Position numbers and translations under genes: made by a program. Positions 7,001-14,653 of a stretch of 21,571 bases of DNA are shown here, one piece after another. This DNA is from an uncultured Lachnospiraceae bacterium. GTDB lineage: Bacteria > Bacillota > Clostridia > Lachnospirales > Lachnospiraceae. Each line of letters starts with the position of its first letter. The stretch's first letter is position 1. Location of the stretch: the NCBI GenBank assembly GCA_949283905.1, contig CASDUB010000135.1:1-21571 (forward strand). The letters are read 5' to 3'. The notes under the pieces were generated by a model. That model did no database searches. It had not been told where the DNA came from and worked only from the letters and a program-made list of their open reading frames with translations.

Positions 7001-8568
7001 GAAGCGATATGCCTGATAAACTCTGTCCTGACTGCGGTACTCCGCTGCAAAAAATGGGATTTGATATTCCATTCGAAACGTTCCTTGGATTTAAAGGAAA
7101 CAAAGAGCCGGATATAGACCTTAACTTTTCGGGCGAATACCAGAGCAACGCCCACAAATATACGGAGGTAATATTCGGAGAAGGACAGACATTTAAAGCA
7201 GGAACGATAGGTACGCTTGCCGACAAGACGGCCTACGGTTTTGTAAAGAAATACTATGAAGAAAGAGGAATGAGCAAGCGCACATGCGAAATAGAGAGGA
7301 TCGTTTCAGGATGTACGGGAATAAGAAGAACGACGGGACAGCATCCCGGCGGAATTATCGTTCTTCCTCACGGCGAGGATATCAATTCCTTTACGCCTGT
7401 ACAGCATCCGGCAAATGATATCAACAGCGATATCATAACGACTCATTTCGATTATCACAGTATCGATGAAAATCTTTTGAAATTGGATATTCTCGGACAC
7501 GATGATCCTACTATGATAAGAATGCTTGAAGATATAACAGGCACAAATGCAAAAGAAGTTCCCCTTGATGAGCCTAAGGTCATGAGCCTGTTCAGATCGA
7601 CTGAAGCCCTCGGTATCAAACCGTCCGATATAGGAGGATGTCCTTTGGGGTGCCTTGGAATTCCCGAGTTCGGAACAGACTTTGTTATACAGATGCTTAT
7701 CGATACAAAGCCGGCGTCTTTCTCGGATCTGATAAGGATCTCGGGACTTTCTCACGGAACAGACGTATGGATTGGAAACGCGAAAGAACTTATCGCCCAG
7801 GGAAAGGCGACTATTTCGACGGCTATCTGTACGCGTGACGATATCATGATTTATCTGATAGGAAAAGGACTGGAGAGCGAGAGATCCTTTAAGATAATGG
7901 AAGCCGTCCGAAAAGGACAGGTGGCCAAGAAAAAATGCGCTGACTGGCCTGAATGGAAACAGGATATGCTCGATCACGGCGTGCCTGACTGGTATATCTG
8001 GTCATGTGAAAAGATAAAATATATGTTCCCGAAGGCCCATGCGGCAGCATACGTTATGATGGCTTACAGAATAGCATGGTATAAGATATATTATCCGCTG
8101 GCTTATTACGCGGCTTACTTTTCGATAAGAGCTTCGGCGATAAACTATGATATCATGTGCCGCGGCGAGGACAGACTGCTTCAGTTTATGGATGATTATG
8201 AGAGCAGAATGAATGAACTGAGCAAGAAAGAGCAGGATACATATAAAGATATGAAGATCGTAAGGGAAATGTATGCGAGAGGATTTGATTTTGTACCTGT
8301 AGATATATATGAAGCCGACGCTCACCGCTTTACGATAAAAGACGGAAAGCTTATGCCTTCTCTTGATTCGATAGACGGTCTCGGAGACAAAGCAGCCGAC
8401 GCGGTAGTTGCAGCGGCGGCAGAAGGAAAATTTATATCACAGGACGATTTCAGGAGCAGGACAAAGGTAAGTAAAACGATCATAGACTATCTTGTAAAAA
8501 CAGGAATCTTAAGCGGACTTCCCGAATCCGATCAGATATCGCTGTTTGATTCAAACATTATGATGTGA
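4078..8568 (+). CDS. polC: DNA polymerase III alpha subunit, PolC type
   Basis: PolC is the replicative DNA polymerase of low-GC Gram-positives, with built-in 3'-5' proofreading. This copy has 1496 residues; B. subtilis PolC has about 1440. In order: an N-terminal domain (1-230) ending in a Lys/Glu-rich linker; an OB-fold (about 235-350); the first PHP part with LHCHSKMSDMDG (H356, H358); the inserted DEDD exonuclease starting VVFDIETTG (D467, E469) with VAHNAGFDTSF and a late HHRAVDDAE; the rest of PHP; palm GSRGSVGSS (from 926) and EPDIDLNF (D1012, D1014); a zinc motif CPKCHYC (C954, C957, C960) with a later CPDC; and fingers KAHAAAYVMMAYRIAWYK. The C-terminal QISLF (1486-1490) is a sliding-clamp-binding motif. 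I chose ATG 4078, four bases after GGAAGGGA, over an upstream in-frame ATG at 4057 inside ispG. The ispG-polC order is common in Clostridia. Confidence 0.97.
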   Translation: MADIIRDFKEVFTSLKLDEELSQIADLMQVYRVALSKDKDVLNIYISSHQWINRKKLDKLQNLIKNQLFREYVISVRIKEVFYLSEQYTPESFFDNYKKSMKYELDEKSHILSHLFHSASVSFDNDEMHIILPDAAIYKQKEDELLDYIEEVMNRRANFNIKFCIDYSEISEEDRQARKEEDLRKIKEQVKEISSHIGNGQNLNERDPEKEKQESKNQKKSKAAEKPRDPNIIYGYDVIEDSIPISEITEGTTDVVIRGQILSTDSRELKSGKILFIFTITDFTDSISVKLFLPPEKYEALGPQLKGGMFVKLKGKAAMDTFSKEMSISFVGGIKKISDFRDTRKDNSLKKRIELHCHSKMSDMDGVTDAATLVKRAYAWGHPAIAITDHGVVQAFPEANHAMQNIDKAYRSKYAEEHPEATKDELKSISAPFKVIYGCEIYIVDDKEDMVLCSKGQSLDDAYVVFDIETTGFSPDKAKIIEIGAVRIENKKIVSRFSTFVNPQVPVPLKIETLTGINDAMLINQRTIDEILPEFMEFCRGAVLVAHNAGFDTSFIKKNCKDLGLEYDFTVVDTVSLSRYLLPQLNRFKLDTVAKHLGVVLENHHRAVDDAECTAHIFLKLCGMLAEQDIGTLDELNEKAEYSPDTIRHMPTSHAVVLVKNETGRVNLYRLVSQSHLTYYFRRPRVPKTVFEKYREGLIIGTACDAGELYKAILRGASDQELAALVEFYDYLEIQPLGNCRHLIENEDEDSVTSNDDLIRINKKIVALGEEFNKPVVATCDVHFIDPEDEIYRRIIMAGQGFKDADEQAPLYLRTTEEMLAEFEYLGTEKANEVVIENPQKIADKVEKISPIRAGKFPPVIENSDTDLRNICYNEAHRIYGPDLPEVVVNRLERELNSIISNGYAVMYIIAQKLVWKSNEDGYLVGSRGSVGSSFVATMAGITEVNPLSAHYLCPKCHYCDFDSEEVKAYSGRCGSDMPDKLCPDCGTPLQKMGFDIPFETFLGFKGNKEPDIDLNFSGEYQSNAHKYTEVIFGEGQTFKAGTIGTLADKTAYGFVKKYYEERGMSKRTCEIERIVSGCTGIRRTTGQHPGGIIVLPHGEDINSFTPVQHPANDINSDIITTHFDYHSIDENLLKLDILGHDDPTMIRMLEDITGTNAKEVPLDEPKVMSLFRSTEALGIKPSDIGGCPLGCLGIPEFGTDFVIQMLIDTKPASFSDLIRISGLSHGTDVWIGNAKELIAQGKATISTAICTRDDIMIYLIGKGLESERSFKIMEAVRKGQVAKKKCADWPEWKQDMLDHGVPDWYIWSCEKIKYMFPKAHAAAYVMMAYRIAWYKIYYPLAYYAAYFSIRASAINYDIMCRGEDRLLQFMDDYESRMNELSKKEQDTYKDMKIVREMYARGFDFVPVDIYEADAHRFTIKDGKLMPSLDSIDGLGDKAADAVVAAAAEGKFISQDDFRSRTKVSKTIIDYLVKTGILSGLPESDQISLFDSNIMM

Positions 8569-8572
8569 TAAT

Positions 8573-8623
8573 AAAAAACGAGGTTTTTATTTCGGATTCC
8601 CGAGATAAAAGCCCCGTTTTTTT
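8573..8623. terminator. Bidirectional terminator between convergent polC and the sensor kinase gene
   Basis: A 23-bp stem (8573-8595 with 8600-8622; one A-C mismatch and two G-U pairs on the plus-strand RNA) encloses the loop ATTC. It has A6 on the left and T7 on the right, so both strands end in a U-tract. It starts 4 bases after the polC stop and overlaps the kinase stop codon (8622-8624), serving both convergent genes. Confidence 0.9.
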
Positions 8624-10019
8624 ATTTTGTATCAAGCGTGAAATAAAACTCTGTTCCGACGCCCTCCGTACTTACGACTGTAATCTTCTGATTGTGAGCC
8701 GCGATAATATCTTTTACTATGGAAAGTCCGAGACCTGTTCCGGTACGGTCTTTTCCTCTTGAAGAATCCGTTTTGTAAAAACGCTGCCAGATCTTGGCGA
8801 TATCCGTATTTGATATTCCTATTCCGTGATCTTTTACATAGATATACGCCTTGTCTTTTTTCAGCTCAGTCTCTATGTCAATATAGGAGTTCGGATTGCT
8901 GAATTTGATTGCATTGTCGATCAGATTGTACATTACCTGCTGGATCTTGCCGTAATCGGCTACTACGATCAGTTCGTCGTCTTCAAGAACAAGATTAAAA
9001 CGAATACCTTTTCCATTGCAGATACCCTCAAATGAAAGAACAGTGTCTTTTATCAGCTTATTGATATTAAAAGACGTGTAGTTCATTTTTCTGACACGGT
9101 TGTCGATATTGTCAAGGGAAAGCATTTCCCTGGTCAGCTTGTTAAGGCGTTCTGTTTCGGAAACAATGATATCCAGATATTTGCCCATCATTTCAGGAGG
9201 GATAACGCCGTCTCTAATGGCTTCAACGTATCCTTTTATCGATGTAAGAGGAGAGCGGAAGTCGTGAGAAACATTTGCGATGAATTTGCGCTGGTACTCG
9301 TTCTGCTTATTTAATTCGTCTCCCATGTAGTTAAGCGTCTTGGCGAGATATCCCATTTCGTCGTGCGACTTGATATTTATCTTGTCGGAAAGATTGCCCT
9401 CCGCCATTTTTTTGGTGCCTGTTATTATCCTGTGCAGCGGCTTGTATATCCATATGTTCTGAAGGATAAAGATGATCAGGACGATCAAAAAGAGAAAAGC
9501 GTTCAGCACATGTATAAGAACAAGCTCTTTTTCTCTGTTTTCATATATAAGCTGCATCGGCGTATGAATACTTACGTAGCCGATAGTATACATATTTTGT
9601 GAAAGGGGAATCATAACAGATATCATTTCTTCGTCGAATTCACCGAAGAAATCGCCAATGCTGTAAAATCCCGTTCCCAAAGCAAGGTGATCGAAATCAT
9701 CTATCTTTTTGCGCTGCGAAACACTGTAAATACTGCCGGTATCAACAAGCTTCGTTCCATCGGGCGCGATAATCATTATGACTGAATCTTCAAACCGCGC
9801 GATAGTGCTGAGGTTATTGTACAGATTTACAGAGTCAAACGTCCTGTTGTTTTTGTACTCTGTGGCAATATCCTGAGCAAGCGAATACATTTTTCGGGCG
9901 TATGAGTCTACAAGCTGTTGATTTATGATATTGCTTATTACAGTGGATATAAGTATAAATGAAGCTAACGCAACTGCTATATATACAAATAAAAATTTGA
10001 AAAACAGTTTGTGTTTCAT
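8622..10019 (-). CDS. Sensor histidine kinase with large extracytoplasmic domain
   Basis: This 465-residue membrane kinase phosphorylates the OmpR-type regulator encoded just before it. TM1 is about 9-32, an extracytoplasmic sensor domain about 33-166 (PDC/PAS-like length, no family recognised), and TM2 about 168-190. A HAMP linker follows (about 190-243, YKPLHRIITGTKKMAEGNL). The HisKA motif FIANVSHDFRSPLTSI has the phosphoacceptor H252. The ATPase domain has N box NLIDNAIKF (365-373), G1 DHGIGI (397-402), F box WQRFY and G2 GTGLGLSIV (427-435). The start codon overlaps the regulator stop as ATGA, so the two are translationally coupled. The layout is like general cell-envelope kinases, but I cannot name the signal. 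Confidence 0.93.
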   Translation of the reverse strand: MKHKLFFKFLFVYIAVALASFILISTVISNIINQQLVDSYARKMYSLAQDIATEYKNNRTFDSVNLYNNLSTIARFEDSVIMIIAPDGTKLVDTGSIYSVSQRKKIDDFDHLALGTGFYSIGDFFGEFDEEMISVMIPLSQNMYTIGYVSIHTPMQLIYENREKELVLIHVLNAFLFLIVLIIFILQNIWIYKPLHRIITGTKKMAEGNLSDKINIKSHDEMGYLAKTLNYMGDELNKQNEYQRKFIANVSHDFRSPLTSIKGYVEAIRDGVIPPEMMGKYLDIIVSETERLNKLTREMLSLDNIDNRVRKMNYTSFNINKLIKDTVLSFEGICNGKGIRFNLVLEDDELIVVADYGKIQQVMYNLIDNAIKFSNPNSYIDIETELKKDKAYIYVKDHGIGISNTDIAKIWQRFYKTDSSRGKDRTGTGLGLSIVKDIIAAHNQKITVVSTEGVGTEFYFTLDTK

Positions 10020-10744
10020 TTCTTTTTGACCTCAAACTTGTATCCGATCCCCCAGACGGTGCTGATACTCCATTTGGGATTGTCGTTTAGTTTTTCACGG
10101 AGACGCTTTATATGTACATCGACTGTTCGCGTGTCTCCTATATATTCATATCCCCATATATTGTCAAGGAGCTGTTCGCGAGTAAACACCTGATTAGGTG
10201 AAGATGCAAGGAAAAATAAAAGTTCCAGCTCTTTGGGAGGCATTTCGATATGACGGCCCCGGTAAGTAACGGTATAGTTTGAAAGACTGACCGTAAGATC
10301 GTCGTATTCGACATATTTTCCCTTGTCTATTTTCGGCTCTGAAGAAGCTGCTTCGGAAGCAATGGAAGCCGCAGTGTTAAATCTGCGCAGAACGGCCTTT
10401 ACGCGGGCGACAAGTTCTTTAGTGTCAAAGGGTTTCATGATATAGTCGTCCGCTCCGAGTTCAAGTCCGAGCACCTTATCAAAAGTATCGCCTTTTGCGG
10501 AAAGCATGATTATCGGAACATTTGACGTCTGCCTGATAGTCCTGCAGACCTGATAACCGTCGATACCCGGAAGCATAAGATCAAGCAGGATGATATCGGG
10601 CTTGAAAGACGCGAAGGCATCGAGGGCTTCAGTTCCGTCGTTTACTATTTTGCAGTCGAAGAACTCTTTCGTAAGATACAGGGAAATAAGTTCCGCGATA
10701 TTGTTGTCGTCGTCTACGATTAATATTTTTTGTCTGTTTTGCAT
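10016..10744 (-). CDS. OmpR/PhoB-family response regulator
   Basis: This 242-residue DNA-binding regulator pairs with the downstream kinase. The receiver domain (1-120) has the acidic pocket DDD (11-13), phosphoacceptor D55 in LLDLMLPG, switch residue S82 and K104 in IMKPF. A roughly 25-residue Ala/Ser-rich linker follows, then a C-terminal winged helix (MPPKELELLFFLASSPNQVF, TVDVHIKRLREKL, TVWGIGYKF). AAGAGG precedes the start. The gene lies 48 bases downstream of mutS2 with no terminator seen between, so part of its transcription may come from mutS2. A TATAAT (minus strand, about 10770) could be a local -10, but I find no good -35. Confidence 0.94.
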   Translation of the reverse strand: MQNRQKILIVDDDNNIAELISLYLTKEFFDCKIVNDGTEALDAFASFKPDIILLDLMLPGIDGYQVCRTIRQTSNVPIIMLSAKGDTFDKVLGLELGADDYIMKPFDTKELVARVKAVLRRFNTAASIASEAASSEPKIDKGKYVEYDDLTVSLSNYTVTYRGRHIEMPPKELELLFFLASSPNQVFTREQLLDNIWGYEYIGDTRTVDVHIKRLREKLNDNPKWSISTVWGIGYKFEVKKK

Positions 10745-10792
10745 ATGAACCTCTTAGTTAAATTATATGTCAGGTTGTAAAGTCAGATGATT

Positions 10793-13174
10793 TCAGGTAT
10801 TTCTGAATTTCACGATCGTAACTCCGGCGTCGCCTTCGCCGTAAGCTGCAAGATGAAATTCTTTTACGATAGAAACTCCTTTAAGGTACGAGTGGATACC
10901 GTTTCGAAGAGCTCCTGTGCCTTTTCCGTGGACTACTCTTACTTCTCCTAAATGAGCGAGATAAGCGTCGTCAAGGTATTTATCAAGTTCGGCAATGGCT
11001 TCATCGACTGTTTTTCCCAGAAGATTGATCTCCGGCGATACAGACATCGATTTGGAAAATTTTATCTTTCCGGCGCCGCCGGTGAAATTCTTTGAAGTAA
11101 TAGTAGGTTCGTCGATCAGCTCAAGATCTGAAATATGGATCTTTGATTTCAGGATACCCATCTGAACTATCACAAAGCCTTTGCTGTCAGGTCTCGTAGT
11201 TATGGTGCCTTTCAGATTCAGGCTGAGCACTTTAACGCTGTCGCCGAGAGTGATATCGGAAGGCTTGAGCTCTTTTGAAGGTTTTTTCTTCTCAGCTTTA
11301 ATGCTCATACCTTGTCCGGCCTTGTTCATCCTGTTTCTCAGTTCCGCGCGCTGTTTTTCAAGCTCTTTGATCTGCGGATTTCCGCTGGAGACTTTCTGGA
11401 ACATGCGCATTACTGAATCCGCATAGTCTTTGGCTTCCTGCAGAAGCTGATAAGCTTCTTCGTTGGCCTTTTGCATCATCTTTGATTTTTTTGCTAAAAA
11501 GTCTTTTTCGCGGTTGTCAAGACTGTTTCTGATATGTGACGCTTCCTTTTTCAGACGTGAAATTTCCTGTTTCTCTTTCTCAATCTCTATTCTGGTCTGT
11601 TCAAGGTTAGAGATGACGTCTTCAAAAGTTTCATCCTGAACATCTATGTGGGATTTCGCGTCTTCTATTATATAAGACGGAAGTCCGAGTTTTTCCGAAA
11701 TCGCGAAGGCGTTGCTCTTTCCCGGAACTCCGATCAAAAGTCTGTATGTGGGTCGAAGCGTTGAAACGTCAAATTCACAGCTGCCGTTTTCCACGCCTTT
11801 AGTCGAAAGGGCAAAAAGCTTAAGTTCGCTGTAATGCGTCGTCGCCATAGTCCTGATGCCTCTTTCATGCAGAAATGAAAGAATAGCCTGGGCCAGAGCG
11901 GCTCCTTCCACAGGGTCAGTACCTGCGCCAAGTTCATCAAAAAGAACAAGAGATCTTTCGTCCGCTTCTTTCAGGATAGAAACGACATTTACCATATGAG
12001 ATGAAAATGTGCTCAGCGACTGTTCTATACTCTGTTCATCACCGATATCGGCGAAGATATTGTCAAAAACAGCGAGCTGCGACTGAGAAAGCGCAGGGAT
12101 ATGAAGCCCCGATTGCCCCATGAGGGTAAGAAGACCTACTGTTTTAAGGGCAACCGTTTTTCCGCCGGTATTCGGACCCGTGATTATCAGCAGATCGAAA
12201 TCTTTGCCGAGCCTGACGTCGATAGGAACTATCGTTTTCTTGTCTATAAGCGGATGGCGTGCTTTTTTAAGCTCAATTATACCGTCTGTATTAAATATCG
12301 GACGGACGGCGTTCATATCAAGGGCAAGAGCGGCTCTTGCAAAGATAAAATCCATTTTGATAAGGATATCCATATCAATTTTTACGGCTTCTGAATTTTC
12401 AAAAACATCTTTGCTGAGTGAAGCAAGGATCGCGTCGATCTCTTTTTGCTCTTCAGATTCAAGCTGACGGATATCGTTGTTGAGCTTAATGATGGCCATA
12501 GGTTCAACAAAGACGGTAGAGCCGGATGACGACTGGTCATGTATCATACCCGCTATCTGAGAACGATGTTCTGATTTGACAGGAATGCAGTAACGTCCGT
12601 TTCTCATCGTTATGACTGCGTCCTGAAGGTATGTACGCATAGAACCGTTTATGATCGAATTAAGCTGCGAATGTATCCTGTCTTCGTTGTTTTTGATTGC
12701 CTTTCTTATCTTGTAGAGGCCGGGGCTTGCGTTGTCGCTGATCTCGTCTTCGGAAATAATGCATCTTCTGATGTCCTCCGTCAGCGTTTCGCAGCTGATG
12801 AGCGCGTCGAAGTAAGCGTCAAGGCAATCGTCTTCGATATGGTTGCGGTCACGCTTGCCGTATTTCTTTACAGAAGCGGCGTTTTCAAGAAGAGCGGCGC
12901 AAGTCAGAAGTTCTTTTGTATTGAAAGAACTTCCGAGCTCAAGTCTTTTAAGGGATACAGAAACATCTTTCGCGTTCGCAAAAGAAATATTTCCTTTTTT
13001 GAGAATGCGCGAAAGAGCGGCCGATGTTTCGGCCTGCATCGACTCTATTTCGTCTATGTTATCGGACGGGAGAAGTTCTTCGCAAAGTATTTTGCCTGAA
13101 GGACTGTCCGCATGAGAACACAGTTTTTCTTTTATTTTATTAAATTCAAGTGTTTTTAAAGCTTTTATATTCAA
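10793..13174 (-). CDS. mutS2: MutS2 ATPase with Smr domain
   Basis: MutS2 is a MutS-family ATPase. In other bacteria it suppresses homologous recombination, and in B. subtilis it acts on collided ribosomes. This copy has 793 residues, a typical length. The N-terminal core and lever helices (1-315) are followed by the ATPase: Walker A GPNTGGKT (333-340), the STFSSHM region (388-394) and Walker B LVLFDELGAGTD (409-420). Next come a long coiled coil (about 510-640), a small KOW-like region (about 645-690) and the Smr domain (about 715-793) with HGKGTGALR (749-757). The Smr LDLRG motif is replaced by INLLGK (716-721). The start is TTG (13174-13172): the protein aligns from here, no closer ATG exists, and GGAACAGG lies about 10 bases upstream. 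The promoter presumably lies in the 141-base divergent gap, but I cannot place it confidently. Confidence 0.94.
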   Translation of the reverse strand: MNIKALKTLEFNKIKEKLCSHADSPSGKILCEELLPSDNIDEIESMQAETSAALSRILKKGNISFANAKDVSVSLKRLELGSSFNTKELLTCAALLENAASVKKYGKRDRNHIEDDCLDAYFDALISCETLTEDIRRCIISEDEISDNASPGLYKIRKAIKNNEDRIHSQLNSIINGSMRTYLQDAVITMRNGRYCIPVKSEHRSQIAGMIHDQSSSGSTVFVEPMAIIKLNNDIRQLESEEQKEIDAILASLSKDVFENSEAVKIDMDILIKMDFIFARAALALDMNAVRPIFNTDGIIELKKARHPLIDKKTIVPIDVRLGKDFDLLIITGPNTGGKTVALKTVGLLTLMGQSGLHIPALSQSQLAVFDNIFADIGDEQSIEQSLSTFSSHMVNVVSILKEADERSLVLFDELGAGTDPVEGAALAQAILSFLHERGIRTMATTHYSELKLFALSTKGVENGSCEFDVSTLRPTYRLLIGVPGKSNAFAISEKLGLPSYIIEDAKSHIDVQDETFEDVISNLEQTRIEIEKEKQEISRLKKEASHIRNSLDNREKDFLAKKSKMMQKANEEAYQLLQEAKDYADSVMRMFQKVSSGNPQIKELEKQRAELRNRMNKAGQGMSIKAEKKKPSKELKPSDITLGDSVKVLSLNLKGTITTRPDSKGFVIVQMGILKSKIHISDLELIDEPTITSKNFTGGAGKIKFSKSMSVSPEINLLGKTVDEAIAELDKYLDDAYLAHLGEVRVVHGKGTGALRNGIHSYLKGVSIVKEFHLAAYGEGDAGVTIVKFRNT

Positions 13175-13250
13175 TTGACTAATACCTGTTCCGTAATTTA
13201 TAATTTTTACGATATATAGTTTACCCCATTATTCAAAGATTATAAAGCGG

Positions 13251-13271
13251 TTTATTCATAATTTATTCATA
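13251..13271 (+). repeat. 11-base-period direct repeat TTTATTCATA upstream of the HtrA-like gene
   Basis: TTTATTCATA occurs at 13251-13260 and again at 13262-13271, exactly 11 bases apart, followed at once by a third partial TTCAT (13272-13276). One-helical-turn direct repeats are typical binding sites for OmpR/PhoB-family regulators. A possible -10 TATTCT lies at 13281-13286, and there is no good -35, as in activator-dependent promoters. No specific regulator can be assigned. Confidence 0.35.
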
Positions 13272-13315
13272 TTCATCTGCTATTCTTTACGAAGTATTTT
13301 CGGAGGTTATGATTT

Positions 13316-14653
13316 ATGGAAAACAATAATAATGAATCCGGATTTATAAAAGAAGTGGTTAAGAACAAAAGTAAAAAGAAAATATTTTTCACAAGGCTGA
13401 TTTATGTGATCATAATCGCCGCTGCGGCAGCTTTTGTTGCGGCTTTTGTGTTTGCATTTACACTGCCGTTGGCAAAAAGCGCGGCGGGAGTCAAAGACGA
13501 ATCGGATACGAAGGTGTCAATTCCGCAGGACAGCGATAACATGGAAGAAAATGATTCATCGGCCGGGTCAAGCGAAGAGGAAAATGTACCGTCCACAGAA
13601 GCTGCGTCAACGAGTTCCGCATCAACGAGCTCTTCATCAGTTTCAGAAGAAGCAGCGACTCCTGAAACTCCGGCGGAAGAAAAGACGTCTGCCGAGAAAT
13701 ATCAGGAGCTCTATCAGGATTTGAACGAGATCGCAGAGCCGGTTGAAAAATCAATAGTAAAAGTAACAGGTATAACAAGCCTGACAGATTATTTTAATCA
13801 GGCATATGAAAATGAACAGAAAACTTCAGGAGTGATAATAGGCGACAATCAGGAAAACCTGTTTATACTTACAGATTACTCGGTTCTTTCAAATGTAGAA
13901 AGAATTCAGGTGGAGTTTAACGGCGGCAAGCTTGCAGATGCGGTATATCAGAGCCATGATGAAGATACGGGAATCGCTGTCATAAAGATAGATAAAAAAG
14001 ACATTTCAGAAGAAGCTTCGGAAGATATTGCAGTCGCCGAACTCGGAAATTCATACAATGTTTCGCGAGGCGATCCCATAATAGCGCTCGGAAATCCGAT
14101 GGGATATTATGACTATATGGCATATGGAACGATCACGTCAGTTTCTAATATTATATCGGTTTACGACGAGCAGTATCCCGTATTTACCACAAGCATATCG
14201 GGAAGTACGGGCGGAAACGGCGTTATACTCAATCTCGACGGAAAAATAATAGGGATAATCATTTCGGGAACAAGCGGACTCAGCGATCATACGATAAACG
14301 CTTATTCTGTTTCTCATATGAAAAAAATGCTTGAGCAGCTTTCCAACAACGAAAAACGTCCTTATATAGGAATAAAGGGAGCCGATGTTACTTCAGAGAT
14401 TGCCGAAAGGACGGGAATACCAAAAGGAATGATAGTTACCGGAGTCAAAGAGGATTCTCCTGCCATGGTAGCCGGTTTGAATGAAAATGACGTAATTATC
14501 AAGCTCGGCGACAGCTCTGTTCCGTCGGCAGCAGCCTATTCCGCTATATTAAAGAATTGCAAAGTCGGAGATAAAGTTGATATAATCGCAATGAGAAAAG
14601 GAGCCGAGGGGTATGCCGAGGTCGAATTTAGTATTGTGATAGGGGAAAAGTAA
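13316..14653 (+). CDS. Membrane-anchored HtrA-like pseudoprotease with PDZ domain
   Basis: This 445-residue protein has the layout of Gram-positive HtrA/DegP proteins: a short cytoplasmic basic segment (KNKSKKK), one membrane segment (about 28-50), a Ser/Thr/Glu-rich outside linker (about 60-125), a trypsin-like fold (about 140-340) and a PDZ domain (about 348-442, GIPKGMIVTGVKEDSPAMVAGL). The fold shows FILTDYSVL, DEDTGIAVIKI, ALGNPMG and GSTGG. Against the family motifs LTNxHV, (T/S)DLAV and GNSGG, the catalytic His is Ser189, the Asp is Gly219 and the Ser is Thr298, so the full triad is missing. Proteolysis is therefore unlikely, and a role in binding or sensing misfolded envelope proteins is my inference. 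GGAGG (13302-13306) precedes the ATG. The stop overlaps the yhaM start (TAATG). Confidence 0.85.
   Translation: MENNNNESGFIKEVVKNKSKKKIFFTRLIYVIIIAAAAAFVAAFVFAFTLPLAKSAAGVKDESDTKVSIPQDSDNMEENDSSAGSSEEENVPSTEAASTSSASTSSSSVSEEAATPETPAEEKTSAEKYQELYQDLNEIAEPVEKSIVKVTGITSLTDYFNQAYENEQKTSGVIIGDNQENLFILTDYSVLSNVERIQVEFNGGKLADAVYQSHDEDTGIAVIKIDKKDISEEASEDIAVAELGNSYNVSRGDPIIALGNPMGYYDYMAYGTITSVSNIISVYDEQYPVFTTSISGSTGGNGVILNLDGKIIGIIISGTSGLSDHTINAYSVSHMKKMLEQLSNNEKRPYIGIKGADVTSEIAERTGIPKGMIVTGVKEDSPAMVAGLNENDVIIKLGDSSVPSAAAYSAILKNCKVGDKVDIIAMRKGAEGYAEVEFSIVIGEK

Noticed and set aside
7306..7977. 223-codon open frame on the minus strand inside polC
   Set aside because: It lies opposite conserved PolC sequence, shows no recognisable protein and has no ribosome site; it is a by-product of codon use.
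12671..13099. 142-codon open frame on the plus strand inside mutS2
   Set aside because: It lies opposite conserved MutS2 coding sequence and has no recognisable features.
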